Assembly (NCBI RefSeq): GCF_028369135.1
Contig: NZ_JAPWHW010000001.1
Span: 62,001 to 126,000, forward strand
DNA: 64,000 nucleotides
Direction of reading: 5' to 3'
From: Roseovarius sp. ZX-A-9
Lineage (GTDB): Bacteria; Pseudomonadota; Alphaproteobacteria; Rhodobacterales; Rhodobacteraceae
The notes under the pieces were generated by a model. The model was not told the DNA's origin and searched no databases. It saw only the letters and a program-made list of their open reading frames with translations. Positions 35,750-45,061 of this stretch are shown piece after piece. How positions within the stretch are numbered: the first letter of the stretch is position 1; each line of letters begins with the position of its first letter. The translations under genes were made by a program, and so were the position numbers.

Positions 35750-36373
35750 TCACGCCGGCCCCGCGCCTCGCATCAGCGCCGCCAGCAGGCGGGTTTCCAT
35801 ACCCATCCCGTACCCGTCCACATGATCCGCCGCGCACAGCCGCACATCGTCCGGCTTGTTCTGGTTCAGCTTCCATGTGCCCTGCACGTCCGTCACCGTC
35901 ATCCGGCACGGCACGATCTGGCGCATCATCCGTTCCAGCACCTCTGCCGTCATCTTTTCCGTGGTCCAGGGGGCCTTGGGCAGCAGACGCTGCTCGAACG
36001 CCGCCGATTGCCGATCCAGCAGGGCGCACAACTCGGCCTGAGGGCGCAGTTCCGCCATGCCGGTCAGATGCACTGCCACATAGTTCCAGGTCGGCACCTG
36101 ATCCTCGGTCCCGTACCAGTCGGGCGAAATGTAGCCATGCGGCCCCTGCACCGCCAGACGCACGGGGCTGGGATTTGCCAGCACCCGAACAATGGGATTC
36201 GATCGCACGAGATGAAATTCGGCGGCATCGCCGGTTTCGCTCAGGATAAACGGGATATGGCTGATCAGCGGCGCGCCGTCAGCGCATACCGCCAGAGCCC
36301 CAAACCCCTGTTCGCGCGCAAAATCTAGGTTCTGCTCTACGGCCTCGGTACGGTAGGCGGGGTTGGGATGCAT
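35750..36373 (-). CDS. FMN-binding PaiB-like protein
   Basis: A 207-residue protein with the PaiB split-barrel fold: MHPNPAYR at the start, then SHIPFIL, HGYISPDWYG and VPTWNYVAVH. The last 50 residues (WKLNQNKPDDVR) are also conserved. The family binds FMN or haem and was named for a negative effect on sporulation and protease genes in Bacillus, but DNA binding is not shown by the sequence. Its start overlaps the mtaB stop at 36373. Confidence 0.88.
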   Translation of the reverse strand: MHPNPAYRTEAVEQNLDFAREQGFGALAVCADGAPLISHIPFILSETGDAAEFHLVRSNPIVRVLANPSPVRLAVQGPHGYISPDWYGTEDQVPTWNYVAVHLTGMAELRPQAELCALLDRQSAAFEQRLLPKAPWTTEKMTAEVLERMMRQIVPCRMTVTDVQGTWKLNQNKPDDVRLCAADHVDGYGMGMETRLLAALMRGAGPA

Positions 36374-37623
36374 CAGGCCGCGTTGAGGCCGGTCGCGCTG
36401 ACCCCGGTGATATGCGCGGGCACGATACTGCCCTCAGGCTGAGCGGCCTCGAAATGCACTTCGGTAAACTGCTCGGTTCGCCCCATATGCGGGCTTTCCA
36501 TCAGAACGCTGTGATCCCGGCCCACCTGCGCCGCCAGATGCCGCGTGACCTGCGCCGCACCTGCCGCGCGCAACCGCGCGGCCCGCGCCTTGATCTGGCG
36601 CCCGTCCACCTGCGGCATGCGCGCGGCAGGCGTGCCCGGCCGCGGCGAATAGGGAAAGACGTGCAGCCAGGTCAGATCGCACTCCTCGACCAGCCGCAGG
36701 GCGTTTTCGAAATGCGCCTCGGTCTCGGTCGGGAAACCGGCGATGATATCGGCCCCGAATGTCATGTCGGGCCGCAGGCGGCGCGCCTCCTGCGCAAAGC
36801 GGATGGCATCCTCGCGCAGATGCCGCCGCTTCATCCGCTTGAGAATCAGATCGTCACCATGTTGCAGCGACAGATGCAGATGCGGCATCAGTCGCGATTC
36901 GGTCGCGATGGCGCACATCAGGTTCTCGTCCACCTCGATACTGTCGATCGAACTGATCCGCAGGCGCGGCAGGTCGGGCACCAGCCGCAGGATGCGCATG
37001 ACCAGATCGCCCAGCCGCGGCGCGGCCGGCAGGTCCGCCCCCCAGCTGGTCAGATCGACGCCGGTCAGCACCACCTCGTTATAGCCCGCATCCACCAGCC
37101 GCCTGATCTGGTCCACCACCACGCCAGCCGGGACGCTGCGCGAATTGCCGCGACCGTAAGGGATGATGCAGAATGTACAGCGATGATCACAGCCGTTCTG
37201 GACCTGCACATAGGCGCGACTGCGGGTGCCGAACCCGTCGATCAGGTGGCCCGCCGTTTCGGTCACCGACATGATGTCATCAACCTGTATCGGCTCCGTG
37301 CCGAAATCACCCGCCAGCCCCGCCCATGTGCTGGCTTGCATCTTTTCGGTGTTGCCGATCACCGCGTCGACCTCGGGCATGGCGGCAAACGTCTGAGGCT
37401 CGGTCTGTGCGGCGCACCCGGTCACGATCAGCTTCGCGTCCGGATTCTCGCGGCGCAGGCGGCGAATGTCCTGGCGTGCCTTGCGCACCGCCTCGGCGGT
37501 GACAGCGCAGGTGTTGATCACCACCGCGCCCTCCAGCCCGGCACTGGCCGCCAGCTCCTTCATCGCCTCTGTCTCATAGGCGTTCAGGCGACAGCCGTGA
37601 TTCGAGAAGACCGGCACGCTCAT
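36373..37623 (-). CDS. mtaB: tRNA t6A37 methylthiotransferase MtaB
   Basis: A 416-residue radical SAM enzyme that adds the 2-methylthio group to t6A at position 37 of tRNA. The N-terminal cluster cysteines are C11, C39 and C70 ([19 protein letters not shown]). The radical SAM cluster is C145, C149 and C152 (CDHRCTFC), followed by [28 protein letters not shown] is typical of MtaB. The C-terminal TRAM-like part is near residues 350-415. The start at 37623 overlaps the dapF stop (ATGA). The open frame continues upstream through dapF but is not coding. Confidence 0.95.
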   Translation of the reverse strand: MSVPVFSNHGCRLNAYETEAMKELAASAGLEGAVVINTCAVTAEAVRKARQDIRRLRRENPDAKLIVTGCAAQTEPQTFAAMPEVDAVIGNTEKMQASTWAGLAGDFGTEPIQVDDIMSVTETAGHLIDGFGTRSRAYVQVQNGCDHRCTFCIIPYGRGNSRSVPAGVVVDQIRRLVDAGYNEVVLTGVDLTSWGADLPAAPRLGDLVMRILRLVPDLPRLRISSIDSIEVDENLMCAIATESRLMPHLHLSLQHGDDLILKRMKRRHLREDAIRFAQEARRLRPDMTFGADIIAGFPTETEAHFENALRLVEECDLTWLHVFPYSPRPGTPAARMPQVDGRQIKARAARLRAAGAAQVTRHLAAQVGRDHSVLMESPHMGRTEQFTEVHFEAAQPEGSIVPAHITGVSATGLNAA

Positions 37624-38456
37624 TGCGCGGCCTCGATGAATTGGGCGGTCAGCGTGCCGTCGGCCACATGCATGGTCGGGCCGGTCATCCACACGCCGTC
37701 GTCGCGCCAGTCCACCATCAGCGTCCCACCATCCAGATCGATGCGCACCGCGCGCCCCGTCAGCCCGCGCCGCGCCGCCGCCACCGCCACGGCACAGGAC
37801 GACGACCCCGAGGCCAGCGTGATGCCTACGCCACGCTCCCACACCCGCATGCGCAGGTGATCGGGGCCGACCAATGAAGCGACCTGCACATTGGTCCGCT
37901 GCGGAAACAGCGCGTGATGCTCGTGACGCGCGCCGAATTCCTCCAGCGGGACCGTCCCGGCATCCTCGACAAAAAATGTGCAATGCGGATTGCCCATGCC
38001 GGTCGCGACCGGCGCACCGTCGATCGGCAGCGCCAGCGTATCCATTTCCGAGGCCAGCGGGATGTCCTGCCACGCCAGCTGCGGCGCGCCCATGTTCACC
38101 GAGGTCAGACCATCGCCCGCATCGCGGGCATACAGATCGCCGCGTTCGGTGGTCAGGTGCAGCGCGTCCTTGCCCCCCTCATCCATCAGGTAGCGCGCGA
38201 TGCAGCGGGTGGCGTTGCCGCAGGCCGCAGAAGTGCTGCCATCGGAATTGTAGAAGGTCAGATGCGCGTCGCCCGCGCCCGCATCGATGACCGCCAGCTG
38301 ATCGAAACCGATGCCGCGATGCCGGTCGCCGATGGCGATGGCAAGCGCCGGGGTGACGGTGATCGCACGCGCGCGCGCATCAACGACGACAAAGTCGTTT
38401 CCCAGCCCATGCATCTTCATGAAGGGCCAACCATTATCTGCGCGAGTGTCCATCAT
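37620..38456 (-). CDS. dapF: Diaminopimelate epimerase with Ser at one catalytic Cys position
   Basis: A 278-residue enzyme that interconverts LL- and meso-diaminopimelate for lysine and peptidoglycan. The first catalytic cysteine is present at C79 (ACGNATR) with [10 protein letters not shown] near residue 13. The second, expected in ACGSGACA, is replaced by serine: the protein reads ASGSSSCA at 215-222, giving S216; C221 is the other cysteine of that motif. The fold is otherwise complete ([17 protein letters not shown]). Either of two adjacent ATGs (38456, 38453) may be the start. Confidence 0.92.
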   Translation of the reverse strand: MMDTRADNGWPFMKMHGLGNDFVVVDARARAITVTPALAIAIGDRHRGIGFDQLAVIDAGAGDAHLTFYNSDGSTSAACGNATRCIARYLMDEGGKDALHLTTERGDLYARDAGDGLTSVNMGAPQLAWQDIPLASEMDTLALPIDGAPVATGMGNPHCTFFVEDAGTVPLEEFGARHEHHALFPQRTNVQVASLVGPDHLRMRVWERGVGITLASGSSSCAVAVAAARRGLTGRAVRIDLDGGTLMVDWRDDGVWMTGPTMHVADGTLTAQFIEAAQ

Positions 38457-38522
38457 CGCCGCATATAAACCCCGATCTCGGGTGAATCCAGCATCTGTCT
38501 GCAATATGAGGCGGATTCGGGG

Positions 38523-38551
38523 TTGACCACCCCGCGCGCTCTTTCTAGATA
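38523..38551 (+). promoter_or_regulatory. Promoter of tRNA-Lys
   Basis: TTGACC and TAGATA are separated by exactly 17 bases. The -10 hexamer ends ten bases before the tRNA start. Confidence 0.75.
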
Positions 38552-38561
38552 CGCCGCTAGT

Positions 38562-38637
38562 GGGCCGTTAGCTCAGTTGGTAGAGCAACTGACTTTTAAT
38601 CAGTGGGTCGCAGGTTCGAATCCTGCACGGCTCACCA
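38562..38637 (+). tRNA. tRNA-Lys(TTT)
   Basis: A 76-base cloverleaf. The acceptor pairs GGGCCGT with ACGGCTC. TAGCTCAGTTGGTAGAGCA is the D-arm. The anticodon stem CTGAC/GTCAG (read as CTGAC and the following ATCAG) encloses TTTT with anticodon TTT. GGTTCGAATCC is the T-arm and CCA is encoded. Confidence 0.97.
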
Positions 38638-38680
38638 CTGAAATCAGATACTTAGCAAGTGTATACTCGTTCTTGCGCGC

Positions 38681-38702
38681 CGCAAGATAAGCGCAAGATA
38701 AG
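38681..38702 (+). repeat. Two tandem copies of an 11-base unit
   Basis: CGCAAGATAAG occurs twice in a row, starting at 38681 and 38692, 44 bases past tRNA-Lys. No open frame uses it in a recognisable way. Confidence 0.7.
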
Positions 38703-38729
38703 CTTTTAGTCGTAAAATTCTGTGATTTC

Positions 38730-38771
38730 CCTCCCATAGGTTGCGTCAGCCTTGACGCAACCTATGGGAGG
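38730..38771. repeat. Perfect 19-base inverted repeat with 4-base loop
   Basis: Bases 38730-38748 are exactly inverted at 38753-38771 around GCCT, giving a 42-base hairpin beginning CCTCCCATAGG. It lies about 93 bases past tRNA-Lys. There is no T run on either side. The remainder of this gene-free stretch (38638-39011) holds no gene I can name. Confidence 0.85.
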
Positions 38772-39011
38772 ATTCACTCGGCCATATCAGGTTCGGAACG
38801 CTGCACCGGTCGAAAAAGTGGCATGATGTTGTGAGCTTGATTGATTCTGATGCCTCCGGCGACGAGGTCGCCGAGACAGCTGTGAGTCGAAGCGGATCAG
38901 CAGATAGGCGTTGAGTCGCACCGACAATTCGCAGTCGAGATGCCTGATCGGGATCACATTTTCCGGGATCGGGCAGACAGACGCAAATGAAGCGCGCCAG
39001 CCGCCCTGTGG

Positions 39012-39230
39012 TTATGCGGTGGGCACCCGCACATGGGCGCAGGCCTCCAGCGCCAGCGCAGACATCCCCTTGCCCCCGGCTGCGGCATGATCGGCCAGTT
39101 TTTCTCGCATGCGCGGCTCCCAGAAGTCGTTGATATGCTCCGCGATACAGCGCGCCTGATCCACGCCGGGCTGGGTCGAGAAAAATGTGGCGATCTGATT
39201 GATCATCATGACCATCTTTTCAGGCTGCAT
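39012..39230 (-). CDS. fdsD: Formate dehydrogenase subunit delta
   Basis: A 72-residue protein matching FdsD: MVMMINQIATFFSTQPG, then AEHINDFWEPRMREKL. It is a small accessory subunit of the NAD-dependent formate dehydrogenase and is needed for cofactor insertion or stability in relatives. Its start overlaps the end of fdhD by 11 bases. It is the last gene of the fds operon. Confidence 0.92.
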   Translation of the reverse strand: MQPEKMVMMINQIATFFSTQPGVDQARCIAEHINDFWEPRMREKLADHAAAGGKGMSALALEACAHVRVPTA

Positions 39231-40041
39231 CAGAGGCTCCGTTCAGGATACGTTGGGGGTGGGCATAGACATCGAAACCGCCAGCGCGGGCAAAGGCGGC
39301 CAGGGTAAGTTTTGCGTTTTGTGCAAGGCGCAAGGCATGGGCCGTGGGGGCCGACACGGCAATGAGCACAGAGCAGCCCGCAATCACTGTTTTCTGCACC
39401 ATTTCCACTGACACGCGCGAGGTCAGGACAATCGCGCCCTGCGCCGCGTCGATGCCTGCAAGCGTCAGCGCTCCGATCAGCTTGTCCAGTGCGTTGTGCC
39501 GGCCCACATCCTCGCGGGCCAGAATGATCCCCTTGCCGGGCATCAAAAACCCGGCCGCGTGAACGGCGCGGGTCTGGTCATGCAGCGGCTGGTGATCACG
39601 CAGCGCATCGGTCGCCGTGGCCACGTCCTGCCGCGATAGAAGCGGACCGAATCCCGTCAGCACCGGCAGGGGTCGGATGGCCTGCTCCAGGCTGTCGATA
39701 CCGCACAGCCCGCACCCCACGGGGCCAAGCATGTTGCGCCTGCGGCTCTGCATCGCCTGCGCCTGATCATCGACGAGCCAGAACCGCGCCTCGACCCCGG
39801 CTGGATGGGTCACGACCTCGAAGGTTTCGACCTGATCCAGATTGGTGATGAACCCTTCGGTAAAGGCAAAGCCAAAGGCGAAATCACGCAGATCGGCGGG
39901 CGTCACCATCATCACCGCCGCGGTGGTCCCGTTAAAGACCAGCGCCACGGGCGTTTCCTCGGGCAGGCTGCGCAGGACGTCGCGCCCCCCCTCGCGCTGG
40001 ACCGAAAGACCGGTCATGCTGTGTGTGGTCTGCACCGCCAT
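39220..40041 (-). CDS. fdhD: Formate dehydrogenase accessory sulfurtransferase FdhD
   Basis: A 273-residue protein that delivers sulfur to the molybdenum cofactor of formate dehydrogenase. The active loop is GCGLCGIDSLEQA near residues 110-122 with the C-x2-C pair. LAREDVGRHNALDKLIG and LTSRVSVEMVQK are the other conserved segments. It lies two bases after fdsA and overlaps fdsD. Confidence 0.95.
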   Translation of the reverse strand: MAVQTTHSMTGLSVQREGGRDVLRSLPEETPVALVFNGTTAAVMMVTPADLRDFAFGFAFTEGFITNLDQVETFEVVTHPAGVEARFWLVDDQAQAMQSRRRNMLGPVGCGLCGIDSLEQAIRPLPVLTGFGPLLSRQDVATATDALRDHQPLHDQTRAVHAAGFLMPGKGIILAREDVGRHNALDKLIGALTLAGIDAAQGAIVLTSRVSVEMVQKTVIAGCSVLIAVSAPTAHALRLAQNAKLTLAAFARAGGFDVYAHPQRILNGASDAA

Positions 40042-40043
40042 GG

Positions 40044-42965
40044 CTATTCCGCCGCCGGCAGAATGCGCCGGGATTGGGCGGCTTGCGCGTTATAGTCCTC
40101 TTGCCAGTCCGTTGGCCCGTTCGAGGGGCTGACCTGCACCGCTGTCACCTTGTATTCAGGGCAGTTCGTGGCCCAATCGCTGAAGTCGGTGGTGATGACA
40201 TTGGCCTGTGTGTCGGGGTGGTGGAAGGTGGTGTAAACCACCCCCGGCGACACGCGGTCACTGATCTTGGCGCGCAATGCGGTTTCACCCGAGCGCGACG
40301 CCAGCTTGACGAAATCACCGTCCTTCACGCCGCGCAGTTCAGCATCATGCGGGTGGATCTCCAGCACGTCCTGATCATGCCATGCCACGTTGGCTGTGCG
40401 GCGGGTCTGTGCCCCGACATTATATTGCGACAAAATCCGCCCGGTGGTCAGCAACAGCGGAAAGCGCGGCCCGGTCTTTTCGTCGGTGGCCACATATTCG
40501 GTGACGATGAACCGCCCCTTGCCACGCACGAATCCATCGACATGCATCAAGGGCGTGCCCTCTGGTGCGCTTTCGTTGCAGGGCCACTGCACCGATCCGC
40601 GCTCTTCCAGCATCGCATAGTCCACGCCTGCAAAACTTGGCGTGGTGGCGGCGATCTCGTCCATGATCTGCGAGGGATGGGTATAGTGCCAATCAGCGCC
40701 CATGGCCTTGGCCAATAGCTGCGTCACTTCCCAATCCGCATAGCCATTGCGCGGCTCCATCACCTTGCGAACGCGGTTGATGCGGCGCTCGGCGTTGGTA
40801 AATGTGCCTTCCTTTTCCAGGAAGGTCGAACCGGGCAAGAAGACATGCGCGTAGTTTGCCGTCTCGTTCAGGAACAGGTCATGCACGATGACACATTCCA
40901 TCGCCGCCAGCCCTGCGGCGACGTGTTTCGTGTCGGGGTCTGATTGCAGGATATCTTCGCCCTGACAGTAAAGCCCCTTGAAGGTGCCCTCTACTGCGGC
41001 GTCCAGCATGTTGGGGATGCGCAGCCCCGGCTCGGGGTCAATTTTGACACCCCATGCCTGCTCAAAGATATTCCGAACCTCGGCGCCTTTGACATGGCGA
41101 TAACCGGGCAGTTCATGCGGGAACGATCCCATATCGCAAGAGCCCTGCACGTTGTTCTGACCGCGCAACGGGTTCACACCCACGCCCTTGCGGCCCACGT
41201 TGCCGGTCAGCATGGCAAGGTTGGCGATACCGATCACGGTGGTCGATCCCTGAGAATGTTCGGTCACACCGAGCCCGTAATAGATCGCGCCATTGCCGCC
41301 GGTCGCAAACAGCCGTGCCGCCGCGCGCAGGTCGGCAGAGGGAACGCCGGTCAGCATCTCGTTCGCCTCGGGGCTGTGGCGTGGGTCGCTGATGAACGCG
41401 GCGTATTCCTGGAATTCGTCCCAGTCACAGCGCTCGCGGATGAAATCCTGATCCATTAACCCTTCGGTGACGATCACATGGGCGATGGCAGACACCACAG
41501 CCACATTGGTGCCGGGGCGCAGGGGCAAATGGTGCGCCGCCCCGATATGTGCCGATTTCACCAGGTCAATCCGGCGCGGGTCGATGACGATCAGCCTGGC
41601 GCCCGCCCGCAGGCGTTTTTTCAGGCGGCTGGCAAAGACGGGATGGCCGTCGGTGGGATTGGCCCCGATGACGATCACGACGTCGGTATGCTCAACACTA
41701 TCGAAATCCTGCGTGCCGGCCGAGGTGCCGAATGTCTGGCCCAGCCCATAGCCGGTGGGCGAATGGCACACGCGCGCGCAAGTGTCGGTGTTGTTGTTCA
41801 TGAACACGCCGCGCGCCAGCTTCTGCACCAGGTATGTTTCCTCATTGGTGCAGCGCGACGAGGTGATGACACCGATGGACTGACGGCCATATGTCTCTTG
41901 CAGGCCACGCATCCTGGTCGCGGCAAAGGTCAATGCCTCGTCCCAGCTGACCTCTTGCCAGGGCTGGTCGATACTGTCGCGGATCATCGGCTTCAGGATA
42001 CGGTCCGTATGGGTGGCATAGCCGTAGGCAAAGCGCCCCTTGACGCAGGAGTGGCCGCGATTGGCCTTGCCGTGCTTGTAGGGCACCATGCGCACCAGAT
42101 CGTCGCCGTTCAGCTCTGCCTTGAACGAACAGCCCACACCGCAATAGGCGCAGGTCGTGATGACCGAACGTTCCGGCGTGCCCATTTCAATGACCGAGTT
42201 TTCCTGCAACGTCGCCGTTGGGCAGGCTTGCACGCAGGCCCCGCAGGACACGCAATCCGACTGCATGGCATTGTCGGTTTTCGCGCCAAAGGACACGCGG
42301 CTGTCAAAGCCACGGCCCTCGATGGTCAATGCAAACGTCCCTTGCACCTCTTCGCAGGCGCGCACGCAGCGCGAGCAGACGATGCATTTGGCCGGGTCAT
42401 AGGTGAAATAGGGGTTGGACGTGTCCTTGGGGATGTACTGTGGATTTCCCAGATCGCCCATATGCGCGCGGGCGCGGGCATCACCTTGGGCCAGCGTACC
42501 GTTGCCGGACGCATCATAATGGTTCGCCCCGGCCTGATAGCGCACGTCGCGCAACCCCACCATGCCGGCCATGTCTTGCAACTCGCAATCCCCGTTGGCC
42601 GCACAGGTCAGGCAATCCAGTGGGTGATCCGAGACATAAAGCTCCATCACGCCGCGGCGGAGTTTCTTGACCTTGCTGGACTGGGTACGCACCACCATGC
42701 CTTCGGCCACGGGGGTCGTGCAAGAAGCAGGCGTACCGCGCCGCCCCTCGATCTCGACCACGCACAGGCGGCAGGAACCGAACGCCTCGATGCTGTCGGT
42801 CGCGCAAAGTTTGGGGATTTGCAGCCCGGCCTCGGAGGCAGCGCGCATGACAGAGGTGCCCGCAGGCACCGTCACGGCGAATCCGTCAATCGTCAGCGTG
42901 ACGGGTGCGCCCGTCCGTGCAGGCGTGCCCATGTCGCGGTCGTCGGGGATGATAAAGTCTTTCAT
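40044..42965 (-). CDS. fdsA: NAD-dependent formate dehydrogenase alpha subunit
   Basis: A 973-residue molybdenum iron-sulfur protein and the catalytic subunit that oxidises formate to CO2. The NuoG-like N-terminus holds a 2Fe-2S site (CRLCVVEIEG), the HPLDCLTC and DCELQ segment, and two 4Fe-4S sites (CIVCSRCVRAC, CVSCGACVQAC). The FdhF-like part has a further cluster (CAYCGVGC) and then the molybdenum region NTDTCARVCHSPT, where cysteine replaces selenocysteine as metal ligand. The C-terminal guanine-dinucleotide-binding domain follows. Its ATG overlaps the fdsB stop by 4 bases. Confidence 0.96.
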   Translation of the reverse strand: MKDFIIPDDRDMGTPARTGAPVTLTIDGFAVTVPAGTSVMRAASEAGLQIPKLCATDSIEAFGSCRLCVVEIEGRRGTPASCTTPVAEGMVVRTQSSKVKKLRRGVMELYVSDHPLDCLTCAANGDCELQDMAGMVGLRDVRYQAGANHYDASGNGTLAQGDARARAHMGDLGNPQYIPKDTSNPYFTYDPAKCIVCSRCVRACEEVQGTFALTIEGRGFDSRVSFGAKTDNAMQSDCVSCGACVQACPTATLQENSVIEMGTPERSVITTCAYCGVGCSFKAELNGDDLVRMVPYKHGKANRGHSCVKGRFAYGYATHTDRILKPMIRDSIDQPWQEVSWDEALTFAATRMRGLQETYGRQSIGVITSSRCTNEETYLVQKLARGVFMNNNTDTCARVCHSPTGYGLGQTFGTSAGTQDFDSVEHTDVVIVIGANPTDGHPVFASRLKKRLRAGARLIVIDPRRIDLVKSAHIGAAHHLPLRPGTNVAVVSAIAHVIVTEGLMDQDFIRERCDWDEFQEYAAFISDPRHSPEANEMLTGVPSADLRAAARLFATGGNGAIYYGLGVTEHSQGSTTVIGIANLAMLTGNVGRKGVGVNPLRGQNNVQGSCDMGSFPHELPGYRHVKGAEVRNIFEQAWGVKIDPEPGLRIPNMLDAAVEGTFKGLYCQGEDILQSDPDTKHVAAGLAAMECVIVHDLFLNETANYAHVFLPGSTFLEKEGTFTNAERRINRVRKVMEPRNGYADWEVTQLLAKAMGADWHYTHPSQIMDEIAATTPSFAGVDYAMLEERGSVQWPCNESAPEGTPLMHVDGFVRGKGRFIVTEYVATDEKTGPRFPLLLTTGRILSQYNVGAQTRRTANVAWHDQDVLEIHPHDAELRGVKDGDFVKLASRSGETALRAKISDRVSPGVVYTTFHHPDTQANVITTDFSDWATNCPEYKVTAVQVSPSNGPTDWQEDYNAQAAQSRRILPAAE

Positions 42966-44479
42966 TCCGCGGCCTCCTTGGTGGTGGCGAAATCATCTGG
43001 AAAATGGGTGAGGGCAGACATCACGGGAAAGGGCGTGAACCCGCCCAAAGCGCAAAGCGAGCCGTCTTTCATCGTCTCGCACAGGTCGGTCAGGATCGGG
43101 ATCGCATCCGCATCCCCCCGCGCGATCCGGTCGATCGTCTCGACCCCGCGCACGGAACCGATCCGGCAAGGGGTACATTTGCCACAGGATTCAACCGCGC
43201 AGAATTCCATCGCGAACCGCGCCATGCCCAGCATGTCGGCAGTGTCATCAAACACAACGATCCCGGCATGGCCGATCAATCCACCTTGCCCGTCGAATTC
43301 TTCGTAGCCAAACGGCGTGTCGAATTTTGAGCTTGGCATATAGGCTCCCAACGGCCCGCCCACTTGCACCGCCTTTACCGGGCGTCCCGTCGCGGTGCCG
43401 CCAGCAACATCATTGACCAACGTTCCCAAAGGCATCCCGAAGGCCGTTTCGAACAGCCCGCCGAATTTCACGTTGCCCGCGATCTGAATCGGCATGGTGC
43501 CTTTGGATCGGCCCAGACCGAATGCGGCGTAATGCGCCGCACCTTTTTCAAAGATCACCGGCACAGTTGCCAGGCTGATCACGTTGTTGACGACTGTAGG
43601 CTTGCCCAGAAAACCCTCAAGCGCCGGCAGCGGCGGCTTGGCGCGGACCACGCCGCGCTTGCCTTCGAGTGAATTGAGCAGCGAGGTTTCCTCGCCGCAG
43701 ACATAGGCCCCTGCGCCGACGCGGATTTCCATGTCAAACGCCTTGCCCGAACCCAGCACATCGGCCCCCAGCACAGCATTTTCCCGCGCGATCCGCACCG
43801 CCGCGTTCATCACCTTGATCGCATCGGGATATTCCGACCGCAGGTAGACATAGCCCCGCGTCGCGCCCACGCCGATGCCCGCAATGGCCATCCCCTCGAT
43901 CAGGGTGAACGGGTCACCTTCCATGATCATCCGGTCCGCAAAGGTGCCGCTATCGCCTTCGTCGGCATTGCAAACGATGTATTTCTGGTCGGCCACGGCC
44001 CCCAGAACGGTGTTCCATTTGATCCCCGTCGGAAAGCCCGCGCCGCCGCGTCCGCGCAGCCCGCTATCGGTCACTTCTGCAATGATTTCCTCACCGGTCA
44101 TCGCCAGCGCCCGGCGCAATCCACCAAGGCCGCCATGCGCCTGGTAATCTGCCAGATCCAGCGGATCTATGACGCCGCAACGGGCAAAGGTCAGACGGGT
44201 CTGGCGCGCAAAAAACGGGATATCCTCGACCGGGCCAAGCCCCGCGAGCGTCCCGTCAAGCAGGGCGGGAACATCGTCCACTGTCACCGGACCGAACGCC
44301 TTGCGCCCCTCGCCCGCATCCAGCTCGACCAGCGGTTCCAGCCAGATCATGCCGCGCGTGCCGTTGCGCACCAGCTCTACGTTGATCCCGCGACGGGCTG
44401 CCTCTGCGACAATCGCCTCGGCGACTGCATCCGCGCCAAGCGCCTTGGCGGCGCTATCCATTGGGACATAGATTTTCAT
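42962..44479 (-). CDS. fdsB: NAD-dependent formate dehydrogenase beta subunit
   Basis: A 505-residue NuoF-like flavoprotein. An N-terminal thioredoxin-like part precedes the FMN/NAD domain: DSGLRGRGGAGFPTG near residue 148, NADEGDSGTF, then GAGAYVCGEETSLLNSLEGKRG. The 4Fe-4S cluster near the C-terminus is ESCGKCTPCRIG. It takes electrons from FdsA and FdsG and reduces NAD+. It is coupled to fdsG and fdsA by 4-base overlaps. Confidence 0.96.
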   Translation of the reverse strand: MKIYVPMDSAAKALGADAVAEAIVAEAARRGINVELVRNGTRGMIWLEPLVELDAGEGRKAFGPVTVDDVPALLDGTLAGLGPVEDIPFFARQTRLTFARCGVIDPLDLADYQAHGGLGGLRRALAMTGEEIIAEVTDSGLRGRGGAGFPTGIKWNTVLGAVADQKYIVCNADEGDSGTFADRMIMEGDPFTLIEGMAIAGIGVGATRGYVYLRSEYPDAIKVMNAAVRIARENAVLGADVLGSGKAFDMEIRVGAGAYVCGEETSLLNSLEGKRGVVRAKPPLPALEGFLGKPTVVNNVISLATVPVIFEKGAAHYAAFGLGRSKGTMPIQIAGNVKFGGLFETAFGMPLGTLVNDVAGGTATGRPVKAVQVGGPLGAYMPSSKFDTPFGYEEFDGQGGLIGHAGIVVFDDTADMLGMARFAMEFCAVESCGKCTPCRIGSVRGVETIDRIARGDADAIPILTDLCETMKDGSLCALGGFTPFPVMSALTHFPDDFATTKEAAE

Positions 44480-44952
44480 GCGCCCGCCTCCGCCAGCAGG
44501 GCATTCATCCGCGCTTCGTCCACCCGGCCCACGACCTTGTCATCGACCATCACCGCCGGACCGCAGGCGCATAGCCCGAGGCAATACACCGGCTCCACCG
44601 TCACGGCGCCGTTAGCGGTGGTTTCGTGCCAATCCACGCCCAGTTTTGCCAATGTTTCGGCGGCCAGCCCGGTTGCTCCGACCGACTGGCAGGCTTCGGC
44701 GCGACAAATCTTGACGACATGACGCCCGGCGGGTGTCTCACGAAAATCATGGTAAAAGGAAATCACCCCATGCACCTCGGCCTTGGTGACGTTCAGGGCG
44801 TCGGCGATCAACCCAAGCGCAGTTGATGGCACATGACCAAAGGCCGCCTGAATGGCGTGCAGGATTGGCAGCAATGCGCCCTCAAGATGTAGGTGATCGG
44901 CAATAATTGCTTTGATTTCAGTTTCGTGCGGGGCTGGCTTCGGGATTTGCAT
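44476..44952 (-). CDS. fdsG: NAD-dependent formate dehydrogenase gamma subunit
   Basis: A 158-residue NuoE-like 2Fe-2S protein. Cluster ligands are in CRAEACQS and CLGLCACGP. The start at 44952 (MQIPKPAPHETE) has AAAAGG in front of it; the frame continues 17 codons upstream into DNA that looks regulatory. First gene of the five-gene fds operon. Confidence 0.94.
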   Translation of the reverse strand: MQIPKPAPHETEIKAIIADHLHLEGALLPILHAIQAAFGHVPSTALGLIADALNVTKAEVHGVISFYHDFRETPAGRHVVKICRAEACQSVGATGLAAETLAKLGVDWHETTANGAVTVEPVYCLGLCACGPAVMVDDKVVGRVDEARMNALLAEAGA

Positions 44953-44995
44953 GACTGGCCTTTTTGCTTTTCGGGCCAAGCTAGTCCGCAGCTTA

Positions 44996-45026
44996 ATTGT
45001 CAATCAATATTGGTAACTCGTTAACC
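44996..45026. promoter_or_regulatory. Candidate LysR operator upstream of fdsG
   Basis: ATTG and CAAT flank TCAAT (44996-45008), the T-N11-A type dyad that LysR proteins bind. A second dyad-like element, GGTAAC/GTTAACC, follows at 45012-45026. The site lies in the 109 bases between the LysR gene and fdsG, in AT-rich DNA. Confidence 0.45.
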
Positions 45027-45061
45027 GATAGGGATTTTCAATCGATCAAGGCAAAATGCGG

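Noticed and set aside
37624-38073. N-terminal extension or fusion of MtaB
   Set aside because: The frame is open through dapF, but those 150 residues are a shadow of dapF, and the MtaB fold starts exactly at the ATG at 37623.
38638-39011. Integrase or phage island at tRNA-Lys
   Set aside because: No integrase, no repeat of the tRNA 3' end and only 374 bases before fdsD. At most a relic.
41478-43307. Plus-strand open frame of 609 codons
   Set aside because: Antisense to fdsA and fdsB, whose cluster-binding cysteines fix the true strand.
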